A stretch of 64,000 bases of DNA, from the NCBI GenBank assembly GCA_032355985.1, contig JAUKVZ010000003.1, forward strand, positions 62,001-126,000, in the 5' to 3' direction. The position numbers and the translations under genes are program-made. The notes under the pieces are model-generated. The model searched no databases, had not been told where the DNA came from, and saw nothing but the letters and a program-made list of their open reading frames with translations. Numbering within the stretch: the stretch's first letter is position 1; each line of letters starts with the position of its first letter. Positions 31,676 through 39,543 of this stretch are shown here, in pieces. Source of the stretch: Sarcodiotheca gaudichaudii (Eukaryota; Rhodophyta; Florideophyceae; Gigartinales; Solieriaceae).

Positions 31676-32883
31676 AAAAGGCCTTCCGCGTCATCTGCGC
31701 GCCGGACAGCCTGAAGGAATCGCTCTCTGCGATCGCCGCGGCAGATGCGATTGCCAAAGGCGCCATCGCAGCCGGGCAGACCCTCGGCAGGCATGTCGAA
31801 GCGATTCGCCGCCCCATTTCCGATGGCGGCGAGGGATTCGTCGATGCGCTCGCTGCCGCCCTGGATGGCGAACTGCGCTCGACAGAAATCCACGGCCCGC
31901 TGGGTGAGCCGGCGCGAGCAACCTGGGTTCGCGTCGATCATGCGCTGGAACTGGGCGAGCCTGACGTCACGATTGAACCTCCATTTGCCGCTCTGGAAAC
32001 GGCGAGCGCCTGCGGGCTCGAACTCGTCCCGCACGATCGAAGAGATCCCACAAAGACTTCAACGCGCGGCGTCTGCGAACTGATTCTTCACGCAGTCAAT
32101 GCTGGTTGCCGCACGATCATCCTCGGCGTCGGCGGCAGCAGCACATGCGACGGCGGCGTCGGCGCACTCGCAGCGCTGGACGCTCGGTTCGAAGACGAAT
32201 CAGGCCGCGAGATCACCAATCCGACAGGCGCCGATCTTGCCAATATCGCGCGATGCGATCTCGTAGGCGCGCAGCAGGCGCTGGGCGACGTTCGACTGAT
32301 CATCGCCTGCGATGTCTCCAACCCCCTGCTCGGCGAGAACGGCAGCGCTCGCGTCTTCGCGCCGCAGAAGGGAGCGACGCAGCCGCAGGTCGAGTCGCTG
32401 GAGATCGGCCTCACGCGACTCGCCGACGTTCTGAGACGGACCGGTTGTCGATTCGAACCGGATACACCCGGCGCCGGCGCCTCAGGCGGCCTGGCCTTCG
32501 GTCTCGCGGCGGCGGTTGGAGCACAACTCGTCGGCGGCTCCTCCCTGACGCTTCAGGCGCTGGGCATGCCCGAGCTCCTTCAAACCGCAGACCTCATCAT
32601 CAGCGCCGAGGGACGGCTGGACGCACAATCAATCGACGGCAAGTGCTGCATTGAACTCGCGCGAATGGCCTCAGACATCGGACCAGGGATGATTGTGCTG
32701 GCGGGCGAAGTCTCACTACGCGAATCCGACATCCGGCGGCTTCGAGCGGTGGCGCCCGGCCTTCAGTGGCGAGCGATCGCTCCAGTCGACGCGGAGCCAT
32801 CCGTCGCCAGAGCACAGGCGGCGACTTTCCTTGAGGCTGCGACTGAGCTGATCGTCAAAGAGGCGCTCGACGGGCGGAACTGA
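31672..32883 (+). CDS. glycerate kinase, GlxK/GarK type
   Basis: This 403-residue class I glycerate kinase phosphorylates D-glycerate. The family opening is ICAPDSLKESLSAIAAADAI near 8-27, then RRPISDGGEGFVDALAAAL near 48-66, ILGVGGSSTCDGGVGALAAL near 145-164, and GASGGLAFGLAAAVGA near 272-287. Length is slightly above the usual 380. With the serine-glyoxylate-type aminotransferase elsewhere in this window it could feed serine- or glyoxylate-derived glycerate into glycolysis. It follows the SDR gene with ATGA overlap. Confidence 0.9.
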   Translation: MKKAFRVICAPDSLKESLSAIAAADAIAKGAIAAGQTLGRHVEAIRRPISDGGEGFVDALAAALDGELRSTEIHGPLGEPARATWVRVDHALELGEPDVTIEPPFAALETASACGLELVPHDRRDPTKTSTRGVCELILHAVNAGCRTIILGVGGSSTCDGGVGALAALDARFEDESGREITNPTGADLANIARCDLVGAQQALGDVRLIIACDVSNPLLGENGSARVFAPQKGATQPQVESLEIGLTRLADVLRRTGCRFEPDTPGAGASGGLAFGLAAAVGAQLVGGSSLTLQALGMPELLQTADLIISAEGRLDAQSIDGKCCIELARMASDIGPGMIVLAGEVSLRESDIRRLRAVAPGLQWRAIAPVDAEPSVARAQAATFLEAATELIVKEALDGRN

Positions 32884-32908
32884 TGATTCCCCAGACCGAC
32901 CGGCCCCT

Positions 32909-32937
32909 TTGAGGCGCCGGAGGAAACGGCGTATCCT
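32909..32937 (+). promoter_or_regulatory. promoter of nuoI, leaderless type
   Basis: TTGAGG (32909-32914) and TATCCT (32932-32937) are 17 nt apart, and the ATG at 32944 follows after only 6 nt. Confidence 0.45.
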
Positions 32938-32943
32938 CCCCCT

Positions 32944-33489
32944 ATGGCGATCCGTGAAGAAGACATCATCCACATCGACGCACCGCCCATGAACCGCCTC
33001 GAGGCCGTCTACGTGCCCGAGATCGTCCGGGGACTGGGCACGACGATGCGTCATTTCTTCACCAGCTTCGGCCAGGGACGCACCAGCCGCACGATCCAGT
33101 ATCCCGAACAGCGCCGGGAGCATAAGGATCCGATCGACGGCGGCCAGAACGCATCAAACTTCCGTGGCGTCCATCGACTCAATCGCGATGAAGCTGGCCG
33201 CGTCAAGTGCGTCGCCTGCATGATGTGCCCGACGCTCTGCCCGGCCAACTGCATTCACATTCAGGCCGGCGAGTCACCCTGGGATGATCGCGAGAAGTAT
33301 CCCGTCAAGTTTGAGATTGACGAGCTTCGCTGCATCTTCTGCGGCATGTGCGAAGAAGCCTGCCCGGTGGATGCGATTGAACTGACGACCGAGTACGACG
33401 TGGTCGGACTGTCGCGGCAGGAAATGATCTTCGACAAAGAGAAGCTCCTGAGCGTCTACGACGTCACGATCGATAAGAAGCCGATGTGA
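32944..33489 (+). CDS. nuoI: NADH-quinone oxidoreductase subunit I
   Basis: This 181-residue peripheral-arm subunit of complex I carries two 4Fe-4S clusters (N6a/N6b): CVACMMCPTLCP near 85-96 and CIFCGMCEEACP near 124-135. The N-terminal amphipathic region (GLGTTMRHFFTSFGQG) and YPEQRREHKDPIDGG are typical of NuoI. No other nuo gene is in the window, whereas nuoI is normally between nuoH and nuoJ. Promoter elements just upstream suggest independent transcription. Confidence 0.92.
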   Translation: MAIREEDIIHIDAPPMNRLEAVYVPEIVRGLGTTMRHFFTSFGQGRTSRTIQYPEQRREHKDPIDGGQNASNFRGVHRLNRDEAGRVKCVACMMCPTLCPANCIHIQAGESPWDDREKYPVKFEIDELRCIFCGMCEEACPVDAIELTTEYDVVGLSRQEMIFDKEKLLSVYDVTIDKKPM

Positions 33490-33538
33490 TCCTCGATCCC
33501 ACGGTCGACGCGCTGGAACCTGGAACGCACCATTGACC

Positions 33539-33955
33539 ATGCTGCCCACGATGCTGATCGTGCTCGGGACCGTTGTCGTCGCAATCGGCGTCGTGTTCCT
33601 GATTGCGCGTCTGGTCAACGATTCTCCATTCAAGGAACTGGAGCGATCGTTCCTCACAATCGCCGATCAGTTCGGTGGCTCGCTGACGGACGAAGGCTGG
33701 TACAGCGGCCTGGCGTGTGAGTTCGACACCGAAGGCGCGCATGTTCTCGTGCATCCTGCGCCCAGCGGCGGCGGCATCCTGCAATCCCATTACAGGGTTG
33801 AGATTCGTGCATCTCGGCCGAACGAGCAGCACGCCGTCTCGCGTGTGCTGGCCATCGAAGACGCCATCGATTCTGAGAAACTCATCCGCGCCATCGAGGA
33901 AACAGCCGCGCTTGCGCGCGGTCTGGAATCCGTTGACTCGGAGCAGGACGCTTGA
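33539..33955 (+). CDS. small membrane-anchored protein of unknown function
   Basis: This 138-residue protein has one N-terminal membrane segment (LPTMLIVLGTVVVAIGVVFLIARL) and a cytosolic or periplasmic alpha/beta domain (about 35-135; GWYSGLACEFDTEGAHVLVH). I recognise no family. TTG 33533 is an alternative start. It overlaps the antiporter gene by 4 nt, so it may be an accessory to that transporter. Confidence 0.6.
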   Translation: MLPTMLIVLGTVVVAIGVVFLIARLVNDSPFKELERSFLTIADQFGGSLTDEGWYSGLACEFDTEGAHVLVHPAPSGGGILQSHYRVEIRASRPNEQHAVSRVLAIEDAIDSEKLIRAIEETAALARGLESVDSEQDA

Positions 33956-34986
33956 CGCCGGTCCTGCTCGGCATCCTGCTTTCCATCGCCGGTTTCGCCC
34001 TGCTCTTCTTCGGCGCCGACTGGATGGTCACCGGCGCATCATCCATCGCGACACGTCTTGGCCTGTCCAAAGCATTCGCGGGGCTGGTGCTCGTCGCGCT
34101 TGGCACCAGCGCGCCGGAGCTCTTCGTCAATCTCATCGCCGCGGCCAACGACGAGACGGACTTTGCGCTCGCCAACGTCGCCGGCAGCAATCTGACGAAT
34201 CTCTGCATTGGATTCGGTCTCATCGGACTCGTCACGACATTCACAATTCCGAGCAAGCACTTTCGTGCCGACGGCGTGCTTCTCGTGCTGACGCCGCTTG
34301 TCATCGTCGGCGGCCTCATCGTCGGCAGCGGCGACACGTTGCCCTTCGCCACGATCGCTCCCCTGCTCGCGCTCCTGGCGATCTACATCGTGTCCCTCGC
34401 GAAGCGCCGCACGGAGGCGATCGAAGGAGACATCCAGGCGGATCGACCGCTGGGCAAGGCGATTGCGCTCTTCATCATCGGCCTGCTGCTGCTCTTCGTC
34501 GGTGGTGAACTCGTCTTTCGCTCGGCGATCCGAATCGCCACCGCCGCAGGCATGTCCGATGCGCTCATCGGCTTCACGCTTGTCGCCATCGGCACGTCGA
34601 TTCCTGATGTGGCGGCGAGCGTCGTCGCGGCCCGTCGGCGCGAGAATGAGATCGCCGTCGGAAACATCCTCGGAAGCAACATCTCAAATATTCTCGTGGT
34701 GCTCGTCGGAACGATGTTCGCCGCGGGATCTTCGCTTGAAGCCGATTCGTTCTCAGTCGAGGACTTCGCGGTCATCACCGGCGTGTCGCTCTTCACGCTG
34801 CTGCTGATCTTCAAAGTGCATCGGCTGAATAAGTGGACGAGCGCGCTGCTGCTTCCGACGATCGTGATCTTCCTGGGGATCCGCGTCATCTTCGGTGATG
34901 TGTCTGCAGAGGCCGCGCCTGAAGGCGCATCACCTCCTGCCGAAGTCGTGGAGACAGACGAGCCTACGAGCGAGTCAACTGACTGA
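33952..34986 (+). CDS. calcium/sodium antiporter, CaCA family
   Basis: This 344-residue YrbG-like exchanger has about ten membrane helices in two inverted halves. Alpha-1 is VALGTSAPELFVNLIAAAND near 43-62 and alpha-2 is VAIGTSIPDVAASVVAARR near 211-229, where Asp replaces the Glu of many bacterial homologues, as in eukaryotic NCX/NCKX. It exchanges Na+ or H+ for Ca2+. TTG 33952 is the start, with GGAG 8 nt upstream. The C-terminus is acidic and disordered. The 3' end overlaps pyrF by 23 nt on the opposite strand. Confidence 0.9.
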   Translation: MTPVLLGILLSIAGFALLFFGADWMVTGASSIATRLGLSKAFAGLVLVALGTSAPELFVNLIAAANDETDFALANVAGSNLTNLCIGFGLIGLVTTFTIPSKHFRADGVLLVLTPLVIVGGLIVGSGDTLPFATIAPLLALLAIYIVSLAKRRTEAIEGDIQADRPLGKAIALFIIGLLLLFVGGELVFRSAIRIATAAGMSDALIGFTLVAIGTSIPDVAASVVAARRRENEIAVGNILGSNISNILVVLVGTMFAAGSSLEADSFSVEDFAVITGVSLFTLLLIFKVHRLNKWTSALLLPTIVIFLGIRVIFGDVSAEAAPEGASPPAEVVETDEPTSESTD

Positions 34987-35851
34987 GATCCTGCGCGAAC
35001 TGCTGAGCCGCATCATGCACGCTGCGCTGCCAGTTATCGTCAGCCGACTCGAATGCATAGATGATCGAGCGGCTTGCCGTCACGATGGCGCCGGCGCCAC
35101 CGGCGCGGAAGAGCTCGCGCACACTTTCGACATCACCGCCCTGAGCGCCGTATCCGGGAACGAGGAAGATCTGTGACTGCATGCGCTTCCGCATGGCCTG
35201 CGCATCCTCCGGCTTCGTCGCAGCCACAACGCTGCCGACACTCGAATACCCGCACTCACCGACCCGGCCCTCGCCGAGGCCTGCGATCAGATCCGCCATG
35301 AGTTCGGCGATGGAGCGTCCATCTTCGAGTCGTTCGCGCTGCACGGCGTCGCTTCCGGGATTGCTTGTTCGCACGAGCACAAAGAGCCCTCGCCCCCGGG
35401 CGCTGGTGTCCGACCATTCGAGATAAGGATCGAGCGTGTCCAGCCCGAGGTACGCGTTCACCGTCAATGCATCGGCGCCCATCTGGCCGAACGCATACTC
35501 GGCGTAGTGCGCAGCGGAGATGCCGATGTCGCCGCGCTTCGCGTCAAGAATCGTGATAAATCCGAGCCCCGAAGCGGTCGCCATCGTCTCCGTCAGCGCT
35601 TTGACGCCATCGGCGCCATATCGCTCGAAACAGGCGCTCTGCAGTTTCACAACGGGAGCGACGCCACGAACAGCCTCAAGAACGCCCTGGCAGAAGACGC
35701 TGATCGCGCCCGCCGGCGTTGAAGACTTTGCCCGCACAGCCTGCGGCAGGCGCTCCAGCACCGGATCCAGCCCGACGCAGATCGGCGCAGATGCGCCCTC
35801 GATCGCATGCGTCAATCGATCTGCGAAATGCGGGATCGCCTGAGCGCTCAC
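34964..35851 (-). CDS. pyrF: orotidine 5'-phosphate decarboxylase, type 2
   Basis: This 295-residue TIM-barrel enzyme makes UMP from OMP. It is the longer type-2 form (about 280 residues or more), recognisable by VGLDPVLERLP at the N-terminus, KLQSACFERYGADG near 70-83, and the catalytic ITILDAKRGDIG near 98-109. GYGAQGGDVES near 238-248 forms the phosphate-binding loop. It overlaps the upstream hydrolase gene by ATGA and the antiporter gene tail-to-tail. Confidence 0.93.
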   Translation of the reverse strand: MSAQAIPHFADRLTHAIEGASAPICVGLDPVLERLPQAVRAKSSTPAGAISVFCQGVLEAVRGVAPVVKLQSACFERYGADGVKALTETMATASGLGFITILDAKRGDIGISAAHYAEYAFGQMGADALTVNAYLGLDTLDPYLEWSDTSARGRGLFVLVRTSNPGSDAVQRERLEDGRSIAELMADLIAGLGEGRVGECGYSSVGSVVAATKPEDAQAMRKRMQSQIFLVPGYGAQGGDVESVRELFRAGGAGAIVTASRSIIYAFESADDNWQRSVHDAAQQFAQDLSQLTRS

Positions 35852-36807
35852 TCTTCCGCCGACTCCTCTTGCATCCTGATGACGAACGTCTCGACGAGCA
35901 TATCCAGATCATCCGGATTCGTGTACATCACAAAATGCCCTGCGCCTTCGAGATACTCGATCTCGAAATCCTGGGCTCGGCGTGTCTGCTTGCGCCATGT
36001 CCGCTGCAGCCCGCGCACCTGTCTCTCACCCTGCGCTTCCACGGTCTTCATCGGGACGATCGCCAGGCCCTTTGGCTCAAAGTCAGCCATGCGAGGCGTG
36101 AGATCGAGCTTGTACTGCTCGATCGTGTATTCGATGCCGACCGAAGGCAGCGTCTGCGTGAACATGCTCGCCATGCGATCCCGTTCGTCCTCGTCGAACT
36201 GGGTGGTGAGAAACTCGACCTGGAGCTTCCAGTCTTCATCGCTCGTCGCGCGAATGTCAGGCGCAATCGTCATCTCAATGATCGCGGCTCGCTGATCAGA
36301 AGGCGTGGGCCTCGGCAACACGATTGCCGGCAGGCCATCGATCGTGATCACACCCTCGATCAGCTCCGGATGATCCAGACCTGCCAGCAGCGCCACCTGC
36401 CCGCCGAGCCCATGCCCGACGAGGATCGCATCTTCAAGTTGCTCGCGTTCGATGAGTCGCGCGACGCCTGCGGCGGCCGCGTTGATCCACGGCGTGGCGT
36501 GAACATCGTCCACGCGCTCCGGTGAGGTTTCGCTTCCAAATCCCGGAAGCGTCACGATCCACATGTCGTAGCTGCCCGAGTTGCGCTCGGCGAACTCTTT
36601 CCACACGCGACCGTCCGACATCATGCCCGGAATGAGGATGAGCGTCTGATCGCCGGCGCCGACGCGCTCGACGACGCTCAGCCCTTCGACATGATCAACC
36701 GGCGCCGCCTCCGTCGATTCGGCCGGCCCGAGCGCCATCGAACACACAAGCGACAGCGCCGCCAGTATGAAGCGCGTTGACGCCCGGTCACTGCAGAACA
36801 ACGTCAA
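35848..36807 (-). CDS. exported alpha/beta-hydrolase-like protein without nucleophile Ser
   Basis: This 319-residue protein has a signal peptide (about 10-35) and an alpha/beta hydrolase fold: LILIPGMMSDGRVW (oxyanion loop) near 56-69 and VTLPGFGSE. The nucleophile elbow reads VGHGLGGQVALLAGL where hydrolases have GxSxG, so Gly replaces Ser. The C-terminal GAGHFVMYTNPDDL keeps the His. It is a paralogue of the next gene upstream, which it overlaps by 20 nt. Hydrolysis by the usual mechanism is not expected. Confidence 0.75.
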   Translation of the reverse strand: MTLFCSDRASTRFILAALSLVCSMALGPAESTEAAPVDHVEGLSVVERVGAGDQTLILIPGMMSDGRVWKEFAERNSGSYDMWIVTLPGFGSETSPERVDDVHATPWINAAAAGVARLIEREQLEDAILVGHGLGGQVALLAGLDHPELIEGVITIDGLPAIVLPRPTPSDQRAAIIEMTIAPDIRATSDEDWKLQVEFLTTQFDEDERDRMASMFTQTLPSVGIEYTIEQYKLDLTPRMADFEPKGLAIVPMKTVEAQGERQVRGLQRTWRKQTRRAQDFEIEYLEGAGHFVMYTNPDDLDMLVETFVIRMQEESAEE

Positions 36808-37759
36808 CCGTGCCTCCCGACGTGAATGTCTTCATCGCTTTGTCGAATCCCTCGGATCGATCGTACATGACCAGTTGCCGGGAGCCGACAGCCGTGACGA
36901 TCTGCGCCCTCGTCGCCTTGCCAAGCGTCGACATGCAGATCTTCTTCGTCTCCGCCATCTGGCTCGTCATGTCGGTCGGCCAGGCGAAAATGCAGAGCAG
37001 CGGCGGCTCGAGACCATCGATCGTCGGACGAAGGTCCGTCTTCATCATTTCAATGAGATACGTCGTCAGCACCTCGCGAGGCGTGACGGCAAGCATCTCC
37101 TCGATCTCAGCAAGACTCTCGGGATCGGAAATCATGCCCTTGGCGTCCTGCAACTGGGCGCGAATCTCTTCCCACTTCGCATCCGGCACCTGGCCGAGGA
37201 TCTGATCAAACATATTGATCGCGTCCATACGATCACTGCCTTCCGGGATGCTGTTGCCAATCGGCATCGCAGGCAGGTAGGCATCGACGATGATCACACC
37301 GGCGATTTTGTCGGGATGCTCCAGCGCCGTGCGCACGGCGAGGAAACCACCCATGGAGCCCTGACCCACCAGGTAGATCTTGTCTCCTTCGGCGCCATCC
37401 ACGACGTCAGCAAGATCCTCCACAGCGACATCCATCCAGGGCGTCGAATCATCTTCAGCCGCAGGCGCATCAGGCGCTGCCGTGCCGCCAAAGCCGCGAA
37501 TCGTCGGCGCGATGAGGACAAAGTCATCCTTGCTGCGCTCGATGTAGTCGTCCCAGATCTCGCCGCTCATTCCGAAGCCATGAATGAGGACGAGCGTCGT
37601 GTCGCCCTGCCCGACCGGCTCGGCCTTCAATCCATCAGCAAGGGCGCGCTGCGGCGCCAGCACGAGGACACAGACGCACATCGCCAGCCCGACGATCACA
37701 TCGCGCATCGCGCGACGACGACCAGAGCGGACGCATCGTTCTTCTCTCTGAGGAATCAT
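36788..37759 (-). CDS. exported alpha/beta-hydrolase-like protein with altered elbow and no His
   Basis: This 323-residue paralogue of the downstream gene has a signal peptide (VIVGLAMCVCVLVLAPQRALA). LVLIHGFGMSGEIW forms the oxyanion loop. The elbow reads YLVGQGSMGGFLAV, with one residue more than GHSMGG, leaving a Ser but displaced. The His position reads GSRQLVMYDRSEGF where active relatives have GHFVM, so Gln replaces His. ATG 37708 is an alternative start closer to the signal peptide. The reduced triads in both members suggest binding proteins or a pair that complement each other. Confidence 0.75.
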   Translation of the reverse strand: MIPQREERCVRSGRRRAMRDVIVGLAMCVCVLVLAPQRALADGLKAEPVGQGDTTLVLIHGFGMSGEIWDDYIERSKDDFVLIAPTIRGFGGTAAPDAPAAEDDSTPWMDVAVEDLADVVDGAEGDKIYLVGQGSMGGFLAVRTALEHPDKIAGVIIVDAYLPAMPIGNSIPEGSDRMDAINMFDQILGQVPDAKWEEIRAQLQDAKGMISDPESLAEIEEMLAVTPREVLTTYLIEMMKTDLRPTIDGLEPPLLCIFAWPTDMTSQMAETKKICMSTLGKATRAQIVTAVGSRQLVMYDRSEGFDKAMKTFTSGGTVDVVLQ

Positions 37760-37855
37760 CAGTTCGGAGTCCTTCCTGTCCGACTATGCGCCGACACTGG
37801 CGCGTTGTCCTTGATACCGGCTCACCACACGGTTCGCTGCGTGGATCGCGGGCTT

Positions 37856-39019
37856 CTAGCCTACACCAGACGCGAGTCGATGCCGCACTTCCTCGCGGCC
37901 GCGCGTGAGGTCGGCCTCAAGAACCTCGCTCAGGTCCGAAAGCGCGCCGGCGACGGCGTCGACACCTGCGATCACGTCTTCATCCTGCAACCAGCCCATG
38001 TGCGAGCATCGCAGCACGCGCCCCTTCCAGGGGCCCTGCCCGCCCGCGAAAATCACTCCCGATTCGCGTTCGCAATGTGATCGGACGCGATCATCAAGCC
38101 CATCCGGATACCGCACGGCCGTCACCGCATCGCTGGGCGCGCTCGAACACAACGTCAGCCCCATGGCCGCAAAGGCCGATCGCACGGCGTCGGCGCGCGT
38201 ACGCGTCCGTGCCCAGACATCTTCGATACCCGACTCTTCAAGTAGCTGCAGCGAGGCGCGCAGCGCGTACATCAGATTGATCGCCGGCGTAAAGGGGCAG
38301 CTTCGCGTCGGCCACGCATCAAGCGCGTGCGCAAGATCCAGATAATGCGGCGCCAGCGATTGATCCCGTAGCTCATTCAGCCGCTCGGCCGCCCGTGCGC
38401 TGATGCTGACGAATCCAAGCCCGGGCGGAAGCATCAGCGCTTTCTGACTGCCCGTCACCACGACATCGACGCCCCAACCATCTGTTTCGACCGGGATGGC
38501 CGCCAGTGCGCTGACGCAATCGGCGATCAGAATCGCCTCCGGCGCTCGCTCGCGCGCGATGGCGGCAAGCTGCTGCAGATCACTCGTCGTGGCCGTGCTC
38601 GTCTCGTTGTGAGCAAGCGTGATGACGCGCACATCAGGGTTCGCCTGCAGCGTCTGATCGAATCGCTGAAGATTGACGGGCCTGCCCCACTCTTCCTCGA
38701 TGTCGCATACTTCGAGCCCGGCGCGCTCGACCCAGCGCTCGTAGATCGTGCGCCATCGCGCGGAGAACTTTCCGTTCACGCAGCACAGCGCCTTCTCACC
38801 CGGGCCGATCAGCGAGAGCTGCGCCGCCTCGAATGCCGCCGTGGACGAGCCTGCGATCGTCAGCACCGGATCCGCCGTGCGGAAGATGCGCTGCAGCCCG
38901 AAGTCACACTCCTCCTGCAGCGCGCGGAATGCGGGCGAGCGATGAGGCATGGCGGGCTTCGCCAGCGCCTCAGCGACCGTCGGCGGAATCGGGGTGGGTC
39001 CGGGAGTGAGGAGTATCAT
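37856..39019 (-). CDS. class V aminotransferase, serine-glyoxylate/alanine-glyoxylate type
   Basis: This 387-residue PLP enzyme begins ILLTPGPTPIPPTV, the hallmark opening of serine-pyruvate/alanine-glyoxylate aminotransferases. The PLP-binding Lys is in VVTGSQKALMLPPGLGF near 185-201, the PLP-stacking region is LIADCVSALAAIPVE near 163-177, and HMGWLQDEDV near 349-358 is the C-terminal motif. It probably transfers the amino group from serine or alanine to glyoxylate. The open frame to 39187 is not family-like, so ATG 39019 is used. Confidence 0.88.
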   Translation of the reverse strand: MILLTPGPTPIPPTVAEALAKPAMPHRSPAFRALQEECDFGLQRIFRTADPVLTIAGSSTAAFEAAQLSLIGPGEKALCCVNGKFSARWRTIYERWVERAGLEVCDIEEEWGRPVNLQRFDQTLQANPDVRVITLAHNETSTATTSDLQQLAAIARERAPEAILIADCVSALAAIPVETDGWGVDVVVTGSQKALMLPPGLGFVSISARAAERLNELRDQSLAPHYLDLAHALDAWPTRSCPFTPAINLMYALRASLQLLEESGIEDVWARTRTRADAVRSAFAAMGLTLCSSAPSDAVTAVRYPDGLDDRVRSHCERESGVIFAGGQGPWKGRVLRCSHMGWLQDEDVIAGVDAVAGALSDLSEVLEADLTRGREEVRHRLASGVG

Positions 39020-39116
39020 CCAAGTGCATCCTGTCGATCGCCCGCATTCGAGGGCGGGCAGTGCGATCCTACGCATCCTCATCGGAGGCCACAGAGCCGG
39101 AGTCCAGCCCAAGACC

Positions 39117-39452
39117 ATGGAACCGCCCACCCGTATCGATCTCAAGAAGGACCGGGGACTCACCATCGAGTGGCCCGACGGCCACACGGCCTACTACTCC
39201 ATCCCCTACCTGCGGAAGTTCTCCCCCTCCGCCGAGGCCAGGCAACTTCGGGAGGAGATGGAAAGCAATCCGCTGACCGTGCTGCCTTCGAGTTCCTCAG
39301 GCGCCTCCGGGCCACTCGTCGCGCTCGATGCCGAGCTCGTCGGCAACTACGCGATCCGGATCAACTTCTCCGATGGCCATTCCACGGGTCTCTACTCGTG
39401 GGAGTACCTGCGAAGCATCGATCCCACTCCTCCGGAGTCGGAAAGCGACTGA
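39117..39452 (+). CDS. DUF971 family protein
   Basis: This 111-residue protein matches the DUF971 (GBBH-like N-terminal) domain: TRIDLKKDRGLTIEWPDGHT, then YSIPYLRKFSPSAEAR, and INFSDGHSTGLYSWEYLRSI near the C-terminus. Such small proteins often occur near Fe-S carriers, but the role is unsettled. The upstream open frame from 38949 lies in the aminotransferase 5' region and is discounted. Confidence 0.85.
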   Translation: MEPPTRIDLKKDRGLTIEWPDGHTAYYSIPYLRKFSPSAEARQLREEMESNPLTVLPSSSSGASGPLVALDAELVGNYAIRINFSDGHSTGLYSWEYLRSIDPTPPESESD

Positions 39453-39543
39453 TCTGCCTCGATGACGCCCGACGGACTGGCGGCGCCGCTCCGGTTCGGA
39501 CGATATCCCCACTGCCTCCGGGTGGGGGCAGAGAGTCCAGAAC

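Noticed and set aside
36767-38080. 437-codon forward frame opposite the hydrolase and aminotransferase genes
   Set aside because: No motifs; it covers the start of two well-supported reverse genes and has shadow-like composition.
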